Source of the DNA: Thysanoteuthis rhombus
Taxonomy: Eukaryota > Mollusca > Cephalopoda > Oegopsida > Thysanoteuthidae
Assembly: GCA_963457665.1 (NCBI GenBank)
Contig: OY735227.1
Location: 44,891,459 to 44,955,458, forward strand
Reading direction: 5' to 3'
Length of the DNA: 64,000 bases
The notes beneath the pieces are model-generated. The model did no database searches and had not been told where the DNA came from. It saw nothing but the letters and a program-made list of their open reading frames with translations. The stretch's first letter is position 1. Every line of letters starts with the position of its first letter. Shown here in pieces: positions 34,150 through 46,529 of the stretch. Made by a program: the position numbers and the translations under genes.

Positions 34150-35580
34150 CAGGCTAAATAAAAATCAGGTCATTTGTTATCGGTGTGAAGTTGGAAGTAA
34201 TTACAGATAATTCCTAACTAACCATTTTTCAACTTATGATATTTTGAAGTTAAAATCATATCTCTTTCTTTTGAATGACGAATAAAACTAATTAAGCAAC
34301 AGTAACTCATTTCAGACTACAAGGAATTTTACAATACATTTGAGTTAAGATTTTTCTACCTACGATCTCAGACCTTGAAACTATCGTATGTCGAGGACCA
34401 TCAGTATTTTATTGTTTTTGTTTTTTTTTAGTAGATGAAGTATTGTAAGCCTTTATGATTAATTTTTGACTACTTTTAACTGTCAGCTTCATCTTATATT
34501 TCTTTCCAATGATTTGTTTTGTCAGTAAAGGCCAAAACTGTATTTTTATGCTTTCGATCAATACCTCTGTTACCTTGGGAAAAGTATCAGTTTGGGAGAG
34601 AGAAAACATAGGGGGTGAATGGTTACCATGTAACTATAATGCTGACCTTGAACCATAATTTCTGTCCATAGTAGGATCACAGGAAATCATTTTTCAAAAT
34701 GTGATAATTCATCTGAACCTAAAAAAAATGATATATCTATTCTTCTCAATGAAAGTAACTGAAATACTTCAAAGCAATACTTTTATACAATGGACAGAAA
34801 GTTAGGGTCCAGTTCAGAATCATATCTATGTTGTAAATAGAACCCCCGGTCCAAATAAACTTCCAAGATTTTTCTTCAGAAATTACATTTTTCCAAAAAG
34901 CACAAAATCATTCTTTGGAAATGAAAATCTTTTTTCACAGATTTCGGCTTTTAATGGTAAAACTGATCTTTACTGTTTTTTTCTTCACAACTCAACTCTG
35001 GCCATCAATCTATGACAGAGAGTAATTAGCACAGATCAGAAGTTAAGAATAAACTCTTGGTGTAAACAATTTGTTGCATGCTATAAGAAAAAATATACTG
35101 AAAAACATATTTTCCACTGTGCTATGAAATTTAAAGTAGTTTTTTTCCAACATAATGTCAGGTATCACAGGTAGAATCACATATGATGTTACTGGATACT
35201 GTGAGAATTTTAAATGTGCCGTCATCTAAATTGGTAGTTTACAATCACAATATTTCAGTAAGATATTAGTATGCAAGCCAAAAAATACTGAATGTTATCA
35301 ATATAAAATGAAAATTTGGCAGTTGAAACTTCTTGTCCTCATTTGGTTGTCTGCAACCAACACAAGGACAACATATCAAGTTTTGCTCCAGAAAAAAGAT
35401 GATAACAGAATTTGCTCAGTAAAGCCCATGTTGAATATGTCTTTCAAAAAATATTTGAGACTGAAGTTGTTAACAGAAATGAAGAAATATTCTAAATTTA
35501 CTTATTAGTAACCACTAAAAGTAGTCTAGCTTCTCATGAGAGAAAGGTCTGACTAAAAATTACATGTATAACACCCTGTA
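34150..35580. other. Non-coding stretch
   Basis: AT-rich intron-like sequence. Short frames on both strands have no recognisable domain. Confidence 0.65.
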
Positions 35581-35786
35581 CAAATGTGGAAAAGTATACT
35601 AGGCAGAAGCCAGCCATCCTTTCAAAGTCAGACTTCAGAAAGAAGAAATCCATAGGTAAAAAAATGTGTACAAAATCAGGAATGGTAGACCATATCTTGA
35701 GTGAGATGGGTGCACATTACACTCTCAGGGATAAGGTTCTGATAATTGACAGGAAGTTCATTAGGAAGGGAAGATTTTGATTTAGT

Positions 35787-36250
35787 CACTGCAAGCCTTT
35801 GGCAGAGCAAGCTCAACCTTCAAAAAACAAGATGATCCCATTAATCCTAAAATGAAGAGTACTCAACTAATGCATCCTCCTTATAGTCACCTATGGAGCT
35901 GAAACATGGAATATAACCAAGAGACAAACCCGCAAACTGAGAACCATGCAATGCACGCATGAGAGAATCATGCTCAACCTTACATGAAGAGATCACCAGA
36001 CAGAACAGTATATCAGGAAGAAAATGCGAGTCCGAGATATCATTGAATCTATTAGAAAACTTAAATGGCAATGGGCAGGTCATGTTGCAAGAATGGCAGA
36101 CAACTGATAGACATCATGACTCACAACATGGATCTCCCGAGATCACATGTGAAACCGAGGCCGACAGAATACAAGATGGAGAGATGAACTACACAAATTC
36201 AGAAAATACTGGCCCTGTGACGCCCATGATAGAGAACTGTGGCAGGTATA
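35787..36250 (+). pseudogene. RTE-type LINE relic, same family as at 2.3 kb
   Basis: This stretch carries the family landmarks: GCAAGCCTTTGGCAGAGC, a YGAETW block, then AGHVARMADN in another frame. At least one frameshift lies near 35.84 kb and several stops are present. The copy loses similarity after about 36250, before the terminal tail found in other copies. It covers only the last third of the reverse transcriptase. Confidence 0.8.
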
Positions 36251-36403
36251 TAAGTTGAGCTCAGTTAAATTTCAACACCACATGGTTTTCTTTGCTTAGC
36301 AAAGCAGGTGTTGGAAAAGTCCCCCATGTATAGTTTAGAATCATCAGGGTACTTGGTTAGCAGTATGGTTACGTCTGTGTACTGAGAACTGATTGATCTA
36401 GTC

Positions 36404-36890
36404 CAGTGATTTCTAAGGTTTACAAGGCCATTCCCCACATTTGCCAATGGATCACTACTTTTCCCCACTTCCATTCATTAATAACACAAAGATTATTGTG
36501 ATAGAATCAATAGATTTCAAGTTTCAGACGTTTTCATTGACACCTATTGCTTTTTGAAAATGTCTGTGGTCGTCACAAGTAATCATATCAAAATAAAATA
36601 ACCTCAAAATCAATTGTAGGAAGTAAATGTCATAGTCATTCATAAAAATTTTTAATTTCATCAAAGTTAATGAAACCAATTGAACACAGTAACCAAGGCT
36701 AATACTACAGCTGAATTCTTTAAAATTTTAATGACACTGATTAGGAAAATTCAGACCTTTGATTACATAGTTCTCTTGCATCACACATTTCAACTATCTT
36801 CAAGCCAGAAACATTTACAACAACTTTTATTTATCTTAATAGCCTTATTCTCTTCTTGGGGTGTATTTCACCCCTGGTTGGGAACCACTG
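36404..36890. mobile_element. hAT-like MITE with degraded TIRs and target duplication
   Basis: The left end CAGTGATTTCTAAGG and the complement of the right end CAGTGGTTCCCAACC are similar. The flanks ATCTAGTC and ATCAAGTT match at 6 of 8 positions, as expected for a hAT 8-bp duplication. The 487-bp body has no significant frame. Confidence 0.6.
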
Positions 36891-37291
36891 ATCAAGTTAG
36901 TACATTAACTCTTCAATTCATACTAGTGAAAAAAAAACAAGTAATTCAAGGGGAGTAACTTTTGATTGAAGTGACCTCCCATGCACTTAATTGGTAATTA
37001 CTTTTCATATAAAGAATTCTTTTTTTTAATCCTATTCAGTGGTACATGAATCTGAAATTAAACGACCATTTTTTTCTACCAACATAATTGGTTGGAAAAA
37101 AAATTTGCTTTTTTTTGGATAATACACTTCATGAAGATTAAAGAATGAATTGGCTGAAACACATTCAGGATATGCAAATAAGATATTTAATTATTCAAAC
37201 AAAATTTGAAATGTTAATAACCGTTATAGACGAAAGTAAAGAATAAATTCACTGATGAGAAAATAATTTTATCAAGTAAACATTTACATAC

Positions 37292-37415
37292 CACTTGGGT
37301 TTGAAGAGAACTTTTTGTCCATCTTTCAATGTTAAGAGAAGTTTAAGTTGTGTTCCCCTGGGGGCAATGTCAGCATGAATGACCGGATCCAAAGCCATGG
37401 CTTTTAAAACTGACA
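37292..37415 (-). CDS. FAM20B: Internal exon of a FAM20B-like extracellular kinase
   Basis: Read on the minus strand, this 124-bp exon follows a long pyrimidine tract ending TTTCAG and is followed by the donor GTATGT. It encodes 40 whole codons, beginning SVLKAMA and containing GTQLK, then GQKVLFKPK. Two bases (TG) at each edge belong to split codons. The pattern AMA...GTQLK.LL.L..GQKV.FKPK matches the start of the FAM20 kinase fold, where the FKPK lysine lies in the nucleotide-binding part. The GQKV-FKPK wording is closer to FAM20B than to FAM20C. FAM20B phosphorylates xylose in the proteoglycan linker within the Golgi. Both introns are long: I found no neighbouring exon in 37 kb downstream or 26 kb upstream. 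A four-jointed or other FAM20 paralogue is possible. A retrocopy is unlikely because both splice sites are intact. Confidence 0.85.
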
Positions 37416-37592
37416 CTGAAATGAAAGAGAGAAAAAATGTTAAACAATTGAAATAAGGCTTCTTCTCAAAATAATAGAGGAAGTGTATAGAAAATACATA
37501 GAAAAAACATACAAAAAGAGTCTTCCAAATGGCAGCTCTGGTTATTACCTGAAAAGTTAAAAAACACTTTCATAATAAAGAATAAATCAGTG

Positions 37593-38590
37593 TGACTGTA
37601 GCATATATTTCTGTGTTAAGTTTCAACTGTAGCATGCAATTCACCGTTACATTTCTACAGTAGCATGCAGTTCACCATTACGTTTCCATAGTAGCATGCA
37701 ATTCACCATTACATTTCCATAGTAGCATGCAGTTCACCATTACGTTTCCATAGTAGCATGCAATTCACCATTACATTTCCATAGTAGCATGCAGTTCACC
37801 ATTACGTTTCTACAGTAGCATGCAGTTCACCATTACATTTCTACAGTAGCATGCAGTACACTGTTACGTTTCTACAGTAGTATGCAGTTCACCGTTACGT
37901 TTCTACAGTAGTATACAGTTCACCATTACGTTTCTACAGTAGTATGCAGCTCACCATTACGTTTCCACAGTAGTATGCAGTTCACCGTTACGTTTCCACA
38001 GTAGCACGCAGTTCACCATTACTTTTCTACAGTAGTATGCAGTTCACCATTACGTTTCTACAGTAGCATGCAATTCACCGTTACGTTTCTACAATAGCAT
38101 GCAGTCCACCGTTACGTTTCTACAGTAGCATGCAATTCACCATTACGTTTCTACAGTAGCATGCAGTTCACCATTACGTTTCTACAGTAGCATCCAGTTC
38201 ACCATTACATTTCCATAGTAGCATGCAATTCACCATTATGTTTCTACACTAGCATGCAGTTCACCATTACGTTTCCATAGTAGCATGCAGTTCACCATTA
38301 CGTTTCTACAGTAGCATGCAATTCACAGTTAAGTCTCTATTGTAGTATGTGGTCTTCTATTAAATCTATACTGTAGTATACTACCATTAGGTTTCTAATG
38401 TAAAGGGTGATCCACCATCAAATATCCACTGTAGTAAATTATCTATCATCAAGTTTTTGCACACACTCAAGTTCAACTATTGAATTTCTACCACAGTATA
38501 TATTTTATATGGTTCACTATTAATATTCTACTGTAGTATGTAACCTACCCCTTAGTTTTTATTGTACTATGTAACCTACAGTTTGCTAAT
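37593..38590. repeat. Minisatellite, ~31-bp unit, about 23 good copies
   Basis: Units start GTAGCATGCAGTTCACCATT and end with ACGTTTCTACA. From 37629 to about 38345 they are regular at 31 bp, with alternating ACG/ACA and CTACA/CCATA variants. From 38345 to 38590 the copies are degenerate and vary in length. The array starts about 180 bp beyond the acceptor of the FAM20B-like exon, so it sits in the intron just upstream of that exon in gene order. Confidence 0.95.
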
Positions 38591-38817
38591 ATAATGTTCT
38601 GGTATCACCAGTCTGAAATTGAAAGACAATAAAGACTGAAGTAACAACATAATAATAGAAGAAAAAACAACACAAGATGAATTAATGCTCATAAGTTGAA
38701 CAACCATAGCCATCAAAGGTGGCAAAGGGTTCTATCCTCTTTTAATGTGTTGTTCTGTCTACAAACTTGAAAATTGGCATCTGTACAAGCCAAGACCCTC
38801 TCTAAAAATGTTAAGTA

Positions 38818-39225
38818 ATTAAATGATAATGCAGGTGTATAAGAATAATTAAACGATGACCAAGTGTATATGAATAATTAAATGATGTTGCAGGTGTACA
38901 TAAATAAGTAAACGATGATCAAGGTGTATATGAATAAGTAAATGATGATCAAAGTGTACATGAATAATTGGACGATGATACAGGTGTATATGAATAATGA
39001 AATGATGATGCAGGAGTATATCAATAATTAAATGATGATGCAATGTATATGGATAAGTAAATGATGATCAAGGTGTATATGAATAATTGAATGATGATGC
39101 AGGTGTATATAGATAATCAAATGATGATGCAGGTGTATATGAATAATCAAATGATGATGCAGGTGTATATAAATAATTATATCATAATGATGGTGTATAT
39201 GAATGATTAGATGAATAAATGAAAT
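38818..39225. repeat. Minisatellite, 30-bp unit, about 13 copies
   Basis: The unit contains AATGATGATGCAGGTGTATA followed by TGAATAATTA, with point changes in most copies. It begins about 230 bp after the 31-bp array but is unrelated in sequence. The His/Ile-rich minus frame over 38849-39043 is only the repeat read through. It lies in the same probable intron. Confidence 0.93.
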
Positions 39226-39909
39226 TAAACATTAGTTTACATTCAACGTATAGTTTATTTTGAGGCCTATGTCTAAGCTACAACATATTAAAATTTCAGC
39301 TCTCTAGGTCAATTTTAAGAGATTTAGAGTAAAAGAAAACCAAATCTAAATTCATATACTACAAGTTAACGGTTAGTAGTCATCCTTGCTAGATATTTAC
39401 CGTTTTATCAGTCAAGTGATTTCATTAGTTGTGCCTAGTACTGACTGGTGCAAATATTGATACCTGCTGCACTATGTTTACTAACAAAGGTCACCACGCA
39501 CCACTGCCTACATCAGAGATTGTATCGATCAATACCTGACAAAATACAGCAAAGACTTGACCATGTATCGTTAATATGAATACATAAATAAAATTGACTT
39601 TGCTAACGAAAGAAAACCATTTTTTGGTTTTTTGTCTAGACAGAAATTCACACAGGTATGTGTGACTTTGTACTATAAATAGACACTATGTCATTATTTG
39701 GGTACACATATTTTATGACCCATGAAATAAAAACAAAAGAAACAAGTGACAAAACAATGGAGTGGTTGAAAATGTTCTGATTGCACGTGAGTTTTAACAA
39801 TACAGATATAAAATAGAAAGGATGAAAACTAACAATATTATTGCTTAAATTCATAAACCGCTTGTAACTGCTCATGATTGAGAGTGGAACCGCTCAAGGG
39901 ATAGAATCA

Positions 39910-40325
39910 GAAACAAGTCTGGTCAGTCACTCGATAGAAACTATCAGATCTTTTAGCAGCATGCTAGTAGGGGGTGATCAATTGAAAAATTGGGGAAAAA
40001 TGTGAACAATGAATTACTTCTGTTGCCTTTCGTTTAGGCAGTGATGATTGAAAAAGTCTGAATTAAAAAAAAAAAAAACACGTGGGAACACACTACGGGA
40101 TCAATTTAGCATATACATACATTGTAAATTGACTTCCCCCCACCTACTGGATACTCACCAAGGGGGAGATTTTCAAGGAACAAAGAAAATGTTTTTTTAG
40201 TAGTAAATGTTTATATTTTCAGTCCTCTTGCTCCATTGATGCAGTCCGTATGCAAGTAGCCAGACCAACTTTGAAACAGATGAAACCTTTGTTGACAGTT
40301 TTGGTAAACGGTTTCAAATAATGCG
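39910..40325 (+). repeat. Dispersed family A copy, near full length
   Basis: Runs from AAGTCTGGTCAGTCACTCGA to TTGACAGTTTTGGTAAACGG. Complete apart from small deletions. Confidence 0.87.
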
Positions 40326-40329
40326 ACAC

Positions 40330-41225
40330 TTTTGTGAACCGAATAGATAAAATACTTTCAAAATTCACCAAATTGTCAAAGGGAGATGATTTTAATCAAA
40401 AGTTATCTCCCTTGATAAAAACTAAGAATAATGATTTTTCAATGAATTTAAGAGTTGAGCACGTTTTAGCAAATTGATCATTCTCACTTCCACAAATCCA
40501 ATTAAAACTCACTTTTACCTGCTTAAATGTCATTCCCCCCTCCTCTGCTAATTAATTTTGGGAAACATTTCCAAACCCAAGCTATTTAATTTTTGAGAAT
40601 CTATTTCAACTTTTTGCTCCCAAATAGCTGGTGGGAAGGAACAATAGTGAATTTGTCAAAATTTTCCCACCAAAGGACAACTATCATGAACAATGCAATT
40701 ATAAGAACTTAATTTTACTTGATGTGTTTAACCAAGTTCCCTTGTATCCACTAATTTCAGCGATTTTAAAATTTTGCACCACCAAAAGACTTTTCAATTG
40801 AATTTCTCTTTAAAAACAAAGGAATTTTCTTGTTCCTATCAATACTGTACTTTTTTACTTTTCATGTGCCTCAAGCAACATTGTTTTGTCCAGATCCTAC
40901 CAATTTCATCACCCATAATTAACATTAATATTATACACTGATAGGTACAACATTTTCAATCCATGCCATTTATTTACTGCCGCAGATCTGAAAATTTGTT
41001 GAAGCTTCACTCAATTCACTGGTAGACAACTCTTTAGTGAACTCAACTTCTTGGTAAAGCAGCAATAGTCAGTACATAACTCTTAGATAACAACGACACA
41101 CTTATTTCTTCACTAATAAACATTATATAAGGAAACTAATATGGCATCCCATATTTACAAATAAGCATTACCTATCAAAGGGCAACAACTCTTCTAGTGT
41201 TGAAGGGTGATAACACAAATATATG
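40330..41225. other. Non-coding stretch
   Basis: Contains AAAGGGAGAT... and its complement ATCTCCCTT near 40380-40415, a motif pair often seen in molluscan DNA. Otherwise featureless. Confidence 0.6.
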
Positions 41226-41228
41226 CAA

Positions 41229-43250
41229 CAATGATTTCCAAACTTTTTCACATCACAGCACACTTGGTGTCTGAGGATTTTTTCATGATGCATTTTAGAA
41301 AATACTGAACAGCATTTATGTTCCCATGGTTATGTTAGTTAGATAGAAAGAAAAAGTGGTCTAGTTTCAATCAAGTGAATGTGAGTAAAAAAAATATGAG
41401 AAAATAGTTTTATTTGTTTCTATTTGCAATATAACCATCCAGTTTGGCCAATATTTATTGAACGTCAGGTACCATCAAGACAAACACAAAATAATATCCC
41501 AAACTTACATTATACATACACTGTAAATCGATTACCAACTTTTGAGCCAATTCACTTACTTCCCTAACAAAGATTTTCTTTTCCTCAAAAATGAAAAAAT
41601 TTGTGGAAGAAATAAAGATCAGATAGAGTCAGATCAGTCCAAACAATGGGAAAAACAGTTTTTCATAATTTCTTTAATTTACATTTGCTTCATTGAATTG
41701 TAACCAAAATAGAAAAATCTTGTGATTTAAATTCAAAAAACATTATAAATGTATTTTTTCTCTTAATAATCATGATTACTATTGGGGTGGATGAGTTAGT
41801 TGTTTACCACAAATTTTTTTAAATCTCATCATCAAACTGGTGAGAGGAACATCAATTTTTGTACAATATTTGTTTTTGTTATCACAGCTACAGCCCAAAA
41901 CCCAAAACCCAACTCTGCAGAGATAAGTTTTTGTAAGTGGATTCATTGAGCTTTAGCACTTAGCAGAGGATATTCATCTTTCACTGATATCCAAAACTCA
42001 GATAATTCCATGTTGGCAAATTTTGATTTTCAATGCAAATGTAGAGTCAGATGGAGATTGGGTTGAGAATAAGTCTGAAATCTATGTGAATTTCTCAAAA
42101 CTATATTCTTGAAAATATTTGTTAAACCATTTGCCAAGCTGAAAAAGGTTTCCTTCAAAAATATTTTATATCTTGAGTGAAATTAACATTGATGGATGTC
42201 ACACACTGTAGCAACAATAGGAAACACTCTATGCCACCATCTTCATTCATTTTTTTTTCAATAATGATTTTTCCACAAGGCTGAAATCTTTCCTACCAAT
42301 TTCAGAATGTACACGTTGCATCTTTGCAGAGGGATAGTAAACACATTCAATTTTTCAAAGATATCTGATATATATGCAAATTTAGTTCAAATATCAGTAT
42401 TCAGAAAGTATTGTCAAGTATTTTCAAGATATGCGGGAAGTTCCTGCCGCAATTTGAAAGTGCGAGACAGTGCACTTTGACAAGATATACTATAGCAGCT
42501 TCTTATATCTTTGGTTCCCATATTTTCAATTATATTTCAGAAAATCGTGTCTTTAATGACCAACTTTTTATATAGTTGTCGGTTTTCACTACACATTCCA
42601 GGACCAGATTCACTGGATAACTTGGATTCTTTAATGCAAATGCTTCCCTGTTAATTTTACACTGGGTCCCCAGTGCATCAGGAGCTTTTCTTTGATTGCG
42701 TACTTGCAACCCTCCAGAAGCTCTACACATTGAATGACCACTGTCTGTACAGATACTAACTCATTTCATTCACTCTAGATTATTTTCATTGAGAAATGTG
42801 TCTCAAACAAATCTTGAGCCTTTGTACCTGCAGTTATACTTTAGCAAAATAGAAAATCTTCTATAATTTCATCAGAATCAGCTAATCATTAATAACAGAT
42901 GGGATTGGCATCCTTATTACTATCAGCGGCCTCACCCAGCTGTAATCTGAATTCCTTCCATTTTTTCAATCAATTTTTTCTTTCAGGTTCTCAGCCATGC
43001 GCTGGATTCTGCAACAAATCATATCTGATAAGGGCACCTTGGAAAGTAGTTTCTCAATAGATTCACAAATCGTAATATTTACTGTATCTACAGCAGCTGA
43101 TAGAATCTGATCCACAATGGTATGAGGCTTTTTAGTTTTTGCAACTCTGTGTGTCACCTTATAGAAGGCTCGCAAAGAATTGCTCGGTATTGATGCATGC
43201 TTAGAAAAAGTACTTTTCTCTAGTTGCAAATCTTATAACTTTCTACTTTC
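41229..43250 (-). pseudogene. Decayed hAT transposase (ZBED5/SCAND3-like) with one terminus
   Basis: Three minus-strand pieces align in order with vertebrate-type domesticated hAT proteins. The first (43229-42966) contains AKTKKPHTIVD and VPLSDMICCRIQRMAENL. The second (42730-42530) contains GLQVRNQRKAPDA, INREAFALK and VVKTDNYIKSWSLKTRF, matching the conserved HREALA and VNYIKSR motifs. The third (about 42510-42300), in a further frame, has ALSRTFKLRQELPAYLEN and FAYISDIFEKLN. Stops and frameshifts separate the pieces, so no active enzyme is made. The low-coordinate end reads TGATTTCCAAACTTTTT, which resembles a hAT terminal repeat, then CACATCACAGCACAC. I could not find the partner terminus, so the 5' side is probably truncated. 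Confidence 0.75.
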
Positions 43251-44049
43251 AGTAATTCTTAATCATTCATTCAAATAATAAATTCTAGCAATTTATTGAT
43301 TTGCTTATTTCTGTGGAAATAGAACAAAATATTTTCAATTCATATCAAATGAATTATATTATAATCAATAAAAATTATTTGTGTTTGCTTATGGTTTTCA
43401 ATTGGTTATATTAAAAATATCTATGAAATAAAAAATAGACACATATCTAATTTTAAACTTGAATAAACATTGAAAATGGTTGAATTCAGAATTCTTCAGT
43501 TCAGCTTCAATACATTGGGCTCAATGAATCAGTTACTAAACTAATGTACTAAATCATAGTTCAAACCGTGGTTTGAAACCAAATCAAAGAACCTTAGTAG
43601 CAGATCCACAAACTAAGGGTGGAGATTCAAAATGTGCAGGGTTATTGGAGTTGCTGGATTACAGGACATCGGATTAGAGAGGTACAACATATATACTTGA
43701 AACCATCAACCAAAAGGGACAACATAAGTTTCTTCTGTTTTCAAATCAATCAGGCTGGCTGGCTGGCCATGTATATATGTATGTATCAGATATACAGGCT
43801 GCATCAAAGGAGCTAGATGGCTGAAGATCCAAACAATTACTCATTATATTGAGAAAAAACTTTTTGTTTTTTGAAACTCTCCAGTTGTTAAAAACCGTCA
43901 ATAAAAATTGTCAACAAAGGTTTCTTAAGTTTTCAAGTGGGTTAGGCTTGCCATCTATGTATGCAGAAACTAAAACTAATTTTCCATGGGAAATTATGAA
44001 TCACCACCATTCACATATGCTTCTTTTTAACTCATAGATTAATCTGTTG

Positions 44050-44250
44050 TTGACACAAACTAAGGGTTCCATTCAGGATAAACTTGGGTCGCAAATTGAA
44101 CCTTCCCATGAAGTACCTATGGGGAGGGGTCAGAAAACAAAAAAAAAACCAGCTCATTGAAGGGAATGCATGGATGAAATTTCAAGTTTTTATTATCAAC
44201 AGTTGCCAGAACATATGAATAACCTAAATGCACCACCAGTTTTAAACAAG
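44050..44250 (+). repeat. Dispersed family A fragment
   Basis: Starts at TTGACACAAACTAAGGGTTC and keeps the AAATTGAACC and GGGGAGG blocks. The end is ill defined. It is preceded by a block (43985-44038) that also occurs at 8875-8930. Confidence 0.65.
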
Positions 44251-44849
44251 TTATTGTGGGTAAGGGTGATCAATAACTTTTAAACAACTTATTCTAGTTT
44301 GTAGGAGGGATATTTTAAGCTGCACTATTGCTGAATACTAAAGGAATAACTTCTGTTAGCAAAAAGTATTTTAGAAAGAAAAATCACTTCATGATAAGAA
44401 AACTGACTCCTGTACAGAACTGAAAAGAATAGAGAAAGTTCAGATAAGAGAAATATTTCCATATTTTCCATACACACTTCCTGAGACCAAAGCATTGGAA
44501 ATTAGTCACTTTTTAGAAGAAGAGCTTTGAAGTAAAATTGGATTTAGAATCATCCAATTCAGTAAGGATATTGGAAAATAACTTATTGGAAAATCAGTTA
44601 CTTATAACTGAAGTCTTGAGAGAGATAGATGAACACACATCTATAGAGGGTGTTCTCAAAAGCTCCATTTATAGCTGAAAGACACAAGAGAAAATATTAA
44701 ATATATATCCATAGCTCCCATAGATGAATCAGGATAGCATGTATAACTGAAGAAATTATCAAATAAATTATCTAAAAAAATAGATTTTTTATCTAAGAAA
44801 AAAAAATGACAGCTCTAGATTTGGGTATGGTGATAGAGAGACCCTAAAA

Positions 44850-45035
44850 AAAAGAAGTTTTCAGATGTTGCCAAATGCAAATTTTCAAGGTTGTAGCCCC
44901 AAAAATGTGACCTGACCAGGAGCACCCAGAGAGATACAGAAAGATAGACACATGAACAGGCAAAGAGAGAAGAATCTTGGCTGGTTGGTCGGACACACCA
45001 TTTGAGGGGCAACAGTGATTCAATACTAGAATGTT
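44850..45035 (-). repeat. Dispersed family B copy (left part)
   Basis: Carries TTTTCAAGGTTGTAGCCCCA, CAGGAGCACCCAGAGAGATA, GGTTGGTCGGACACACCATT and GCAACAGTGATTCAATA. The 145-codon minus frame overlapping it is not a gene. Confidence 0.8.
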
Positions 45036-45039
45036 GGTC

Positions 45040-46525
45040 CACATGACGGGTTTTGAAATATTTGGAATATGCATTTTCGATAATATCAAGTTTTGTCCCT
45101 TTTGGTCTTCCATACGTAGCTGCCCACTGAATGTCATTGGAGGTTGGGTTTTGTGTATTAAATATGAAAAGCGTATCTGGTCTACAGACTTGCTACTTAG
45201 GGGAATAGATAGTTTAAATATCTCAAGTTTATCACTAGATACCAATAGAAAATAGATCCCCCTCTTTATGGTCAGGAACATTTTGTACTAATATGTTTTA
45301 ATCTTGAAGGGATCATTTCATTATTAAATAACAATAGTAAAACATTTCCCCATCTTTTTTGATACCCCACTTCATGTATAGAGATTTTTAGAATAGGAAA
45401 AAAATCTGCTTCAAGAACACAATTTTTCCATTGAAACATATTTCAGGGTGATATGTGCAAAATATGACAGTTGTAGCTGGTCTGACACTTAAATATTTTT
45501 AAAAAATGATAGGTGATCTTTTTAGCATTACAGAGCAACAGACAGGTATTTATGAGGATAGGTTACGTAGGGGGATAACTTCAGAATTATGGAACAATGT
45601 ATGGTACACATACAATAGTGGGGTTCAACAATTGAGACAAAAAAGTTGTTCCCTTGAATGATTTTTTCTCAAATTTTTGAGGCTGGACATACACGGAAAT
45701 ATTTTTTTTTTATGAATCATGGGATAATTGTATCAAAAAGCTATAATTTAATGTAAAATTTACATAGAAAGTCTTCCATACCTAAAAAAAAGGATCATTT
45801 GCAGGCAAATACAGATCAAGGAATCCAAATATTGCTATGTTTCCAAGTAAGAATTGTTCATCTGCTTTAAGAATAGGAAAACTAGACATAAACTGTTCTA
45901 AAATCTCATCTAGATATCATATTTAAACTTATCCTTTATTTCCGAACCGTGCTGCTAACTCACTGACAGCCTGAGTAGCTGCAATAAAAAGCTACTAAAA
46001 ATTAGGATGAGAGGAAGATACAAATCTAAAATCAATAACGATGGTTAACAATGTTTCACCTAATAAAAATGAAGATAGTATTGCTGCCACTAATACCACT
46101 GGTGTAAAAATAATAACAAATATGGCACCGAGAGAGATCAGGGAAGAATGAAGGATAAGTTTAAAAGGTTTGATTAGATCATCTCCTACCCGTAGGGCTT
46201 GTTTAATTCAGTTGTTTAGAGTGTCTTGTACATAAAACCAGGCTTTTCTGAAGCAAAAGAGACATTCTTCTTCAATGACAGAGCACAGCATGAATTGTAA
46301 AAAAAACATTTCCAGTCCTGACACGATGTCCCAAAAAGAATCTTGCTTCACAGTTTGTAATTCTTTCTACATTCTCATCTCAGCTGGTGTTGATCAAAAC
46401 TCATGTTTTATTCCCGATCCACACGTTTTACTGACTGCCCTTGTTCGACAGCCGAGTAAATTGTAATAAAAAGCAACAACAAAAAATTAGATGAAAGAAA
46501 ATACAAGTCAAAGAATAAAATAGTA
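45040..46525. other. Non-coding stretch with two SINE-like tails
   Basis: No gene. Plus-strand tails at 45970-46025 and 46440-46500 (GCAATAAAAAGC..., AAAATTAG(G)ATGA) match the SINE tail at 51.4 kb. Confidence 0.55.
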
Positions 46526-46529
46526 ATAT

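Noticed and set aside
37593-39225. CRISPR-like arrays
   Set aside because: Units are directly adjacent with no spacers, the genome is eukaryotic, and no cas-like genes are present. These are minisatellites.
44844-45281. 145-codon minus frame as a gene
   Set aside because: It overlaps a dispersed family B copy; related copies elsewhere do not keep the frame open.
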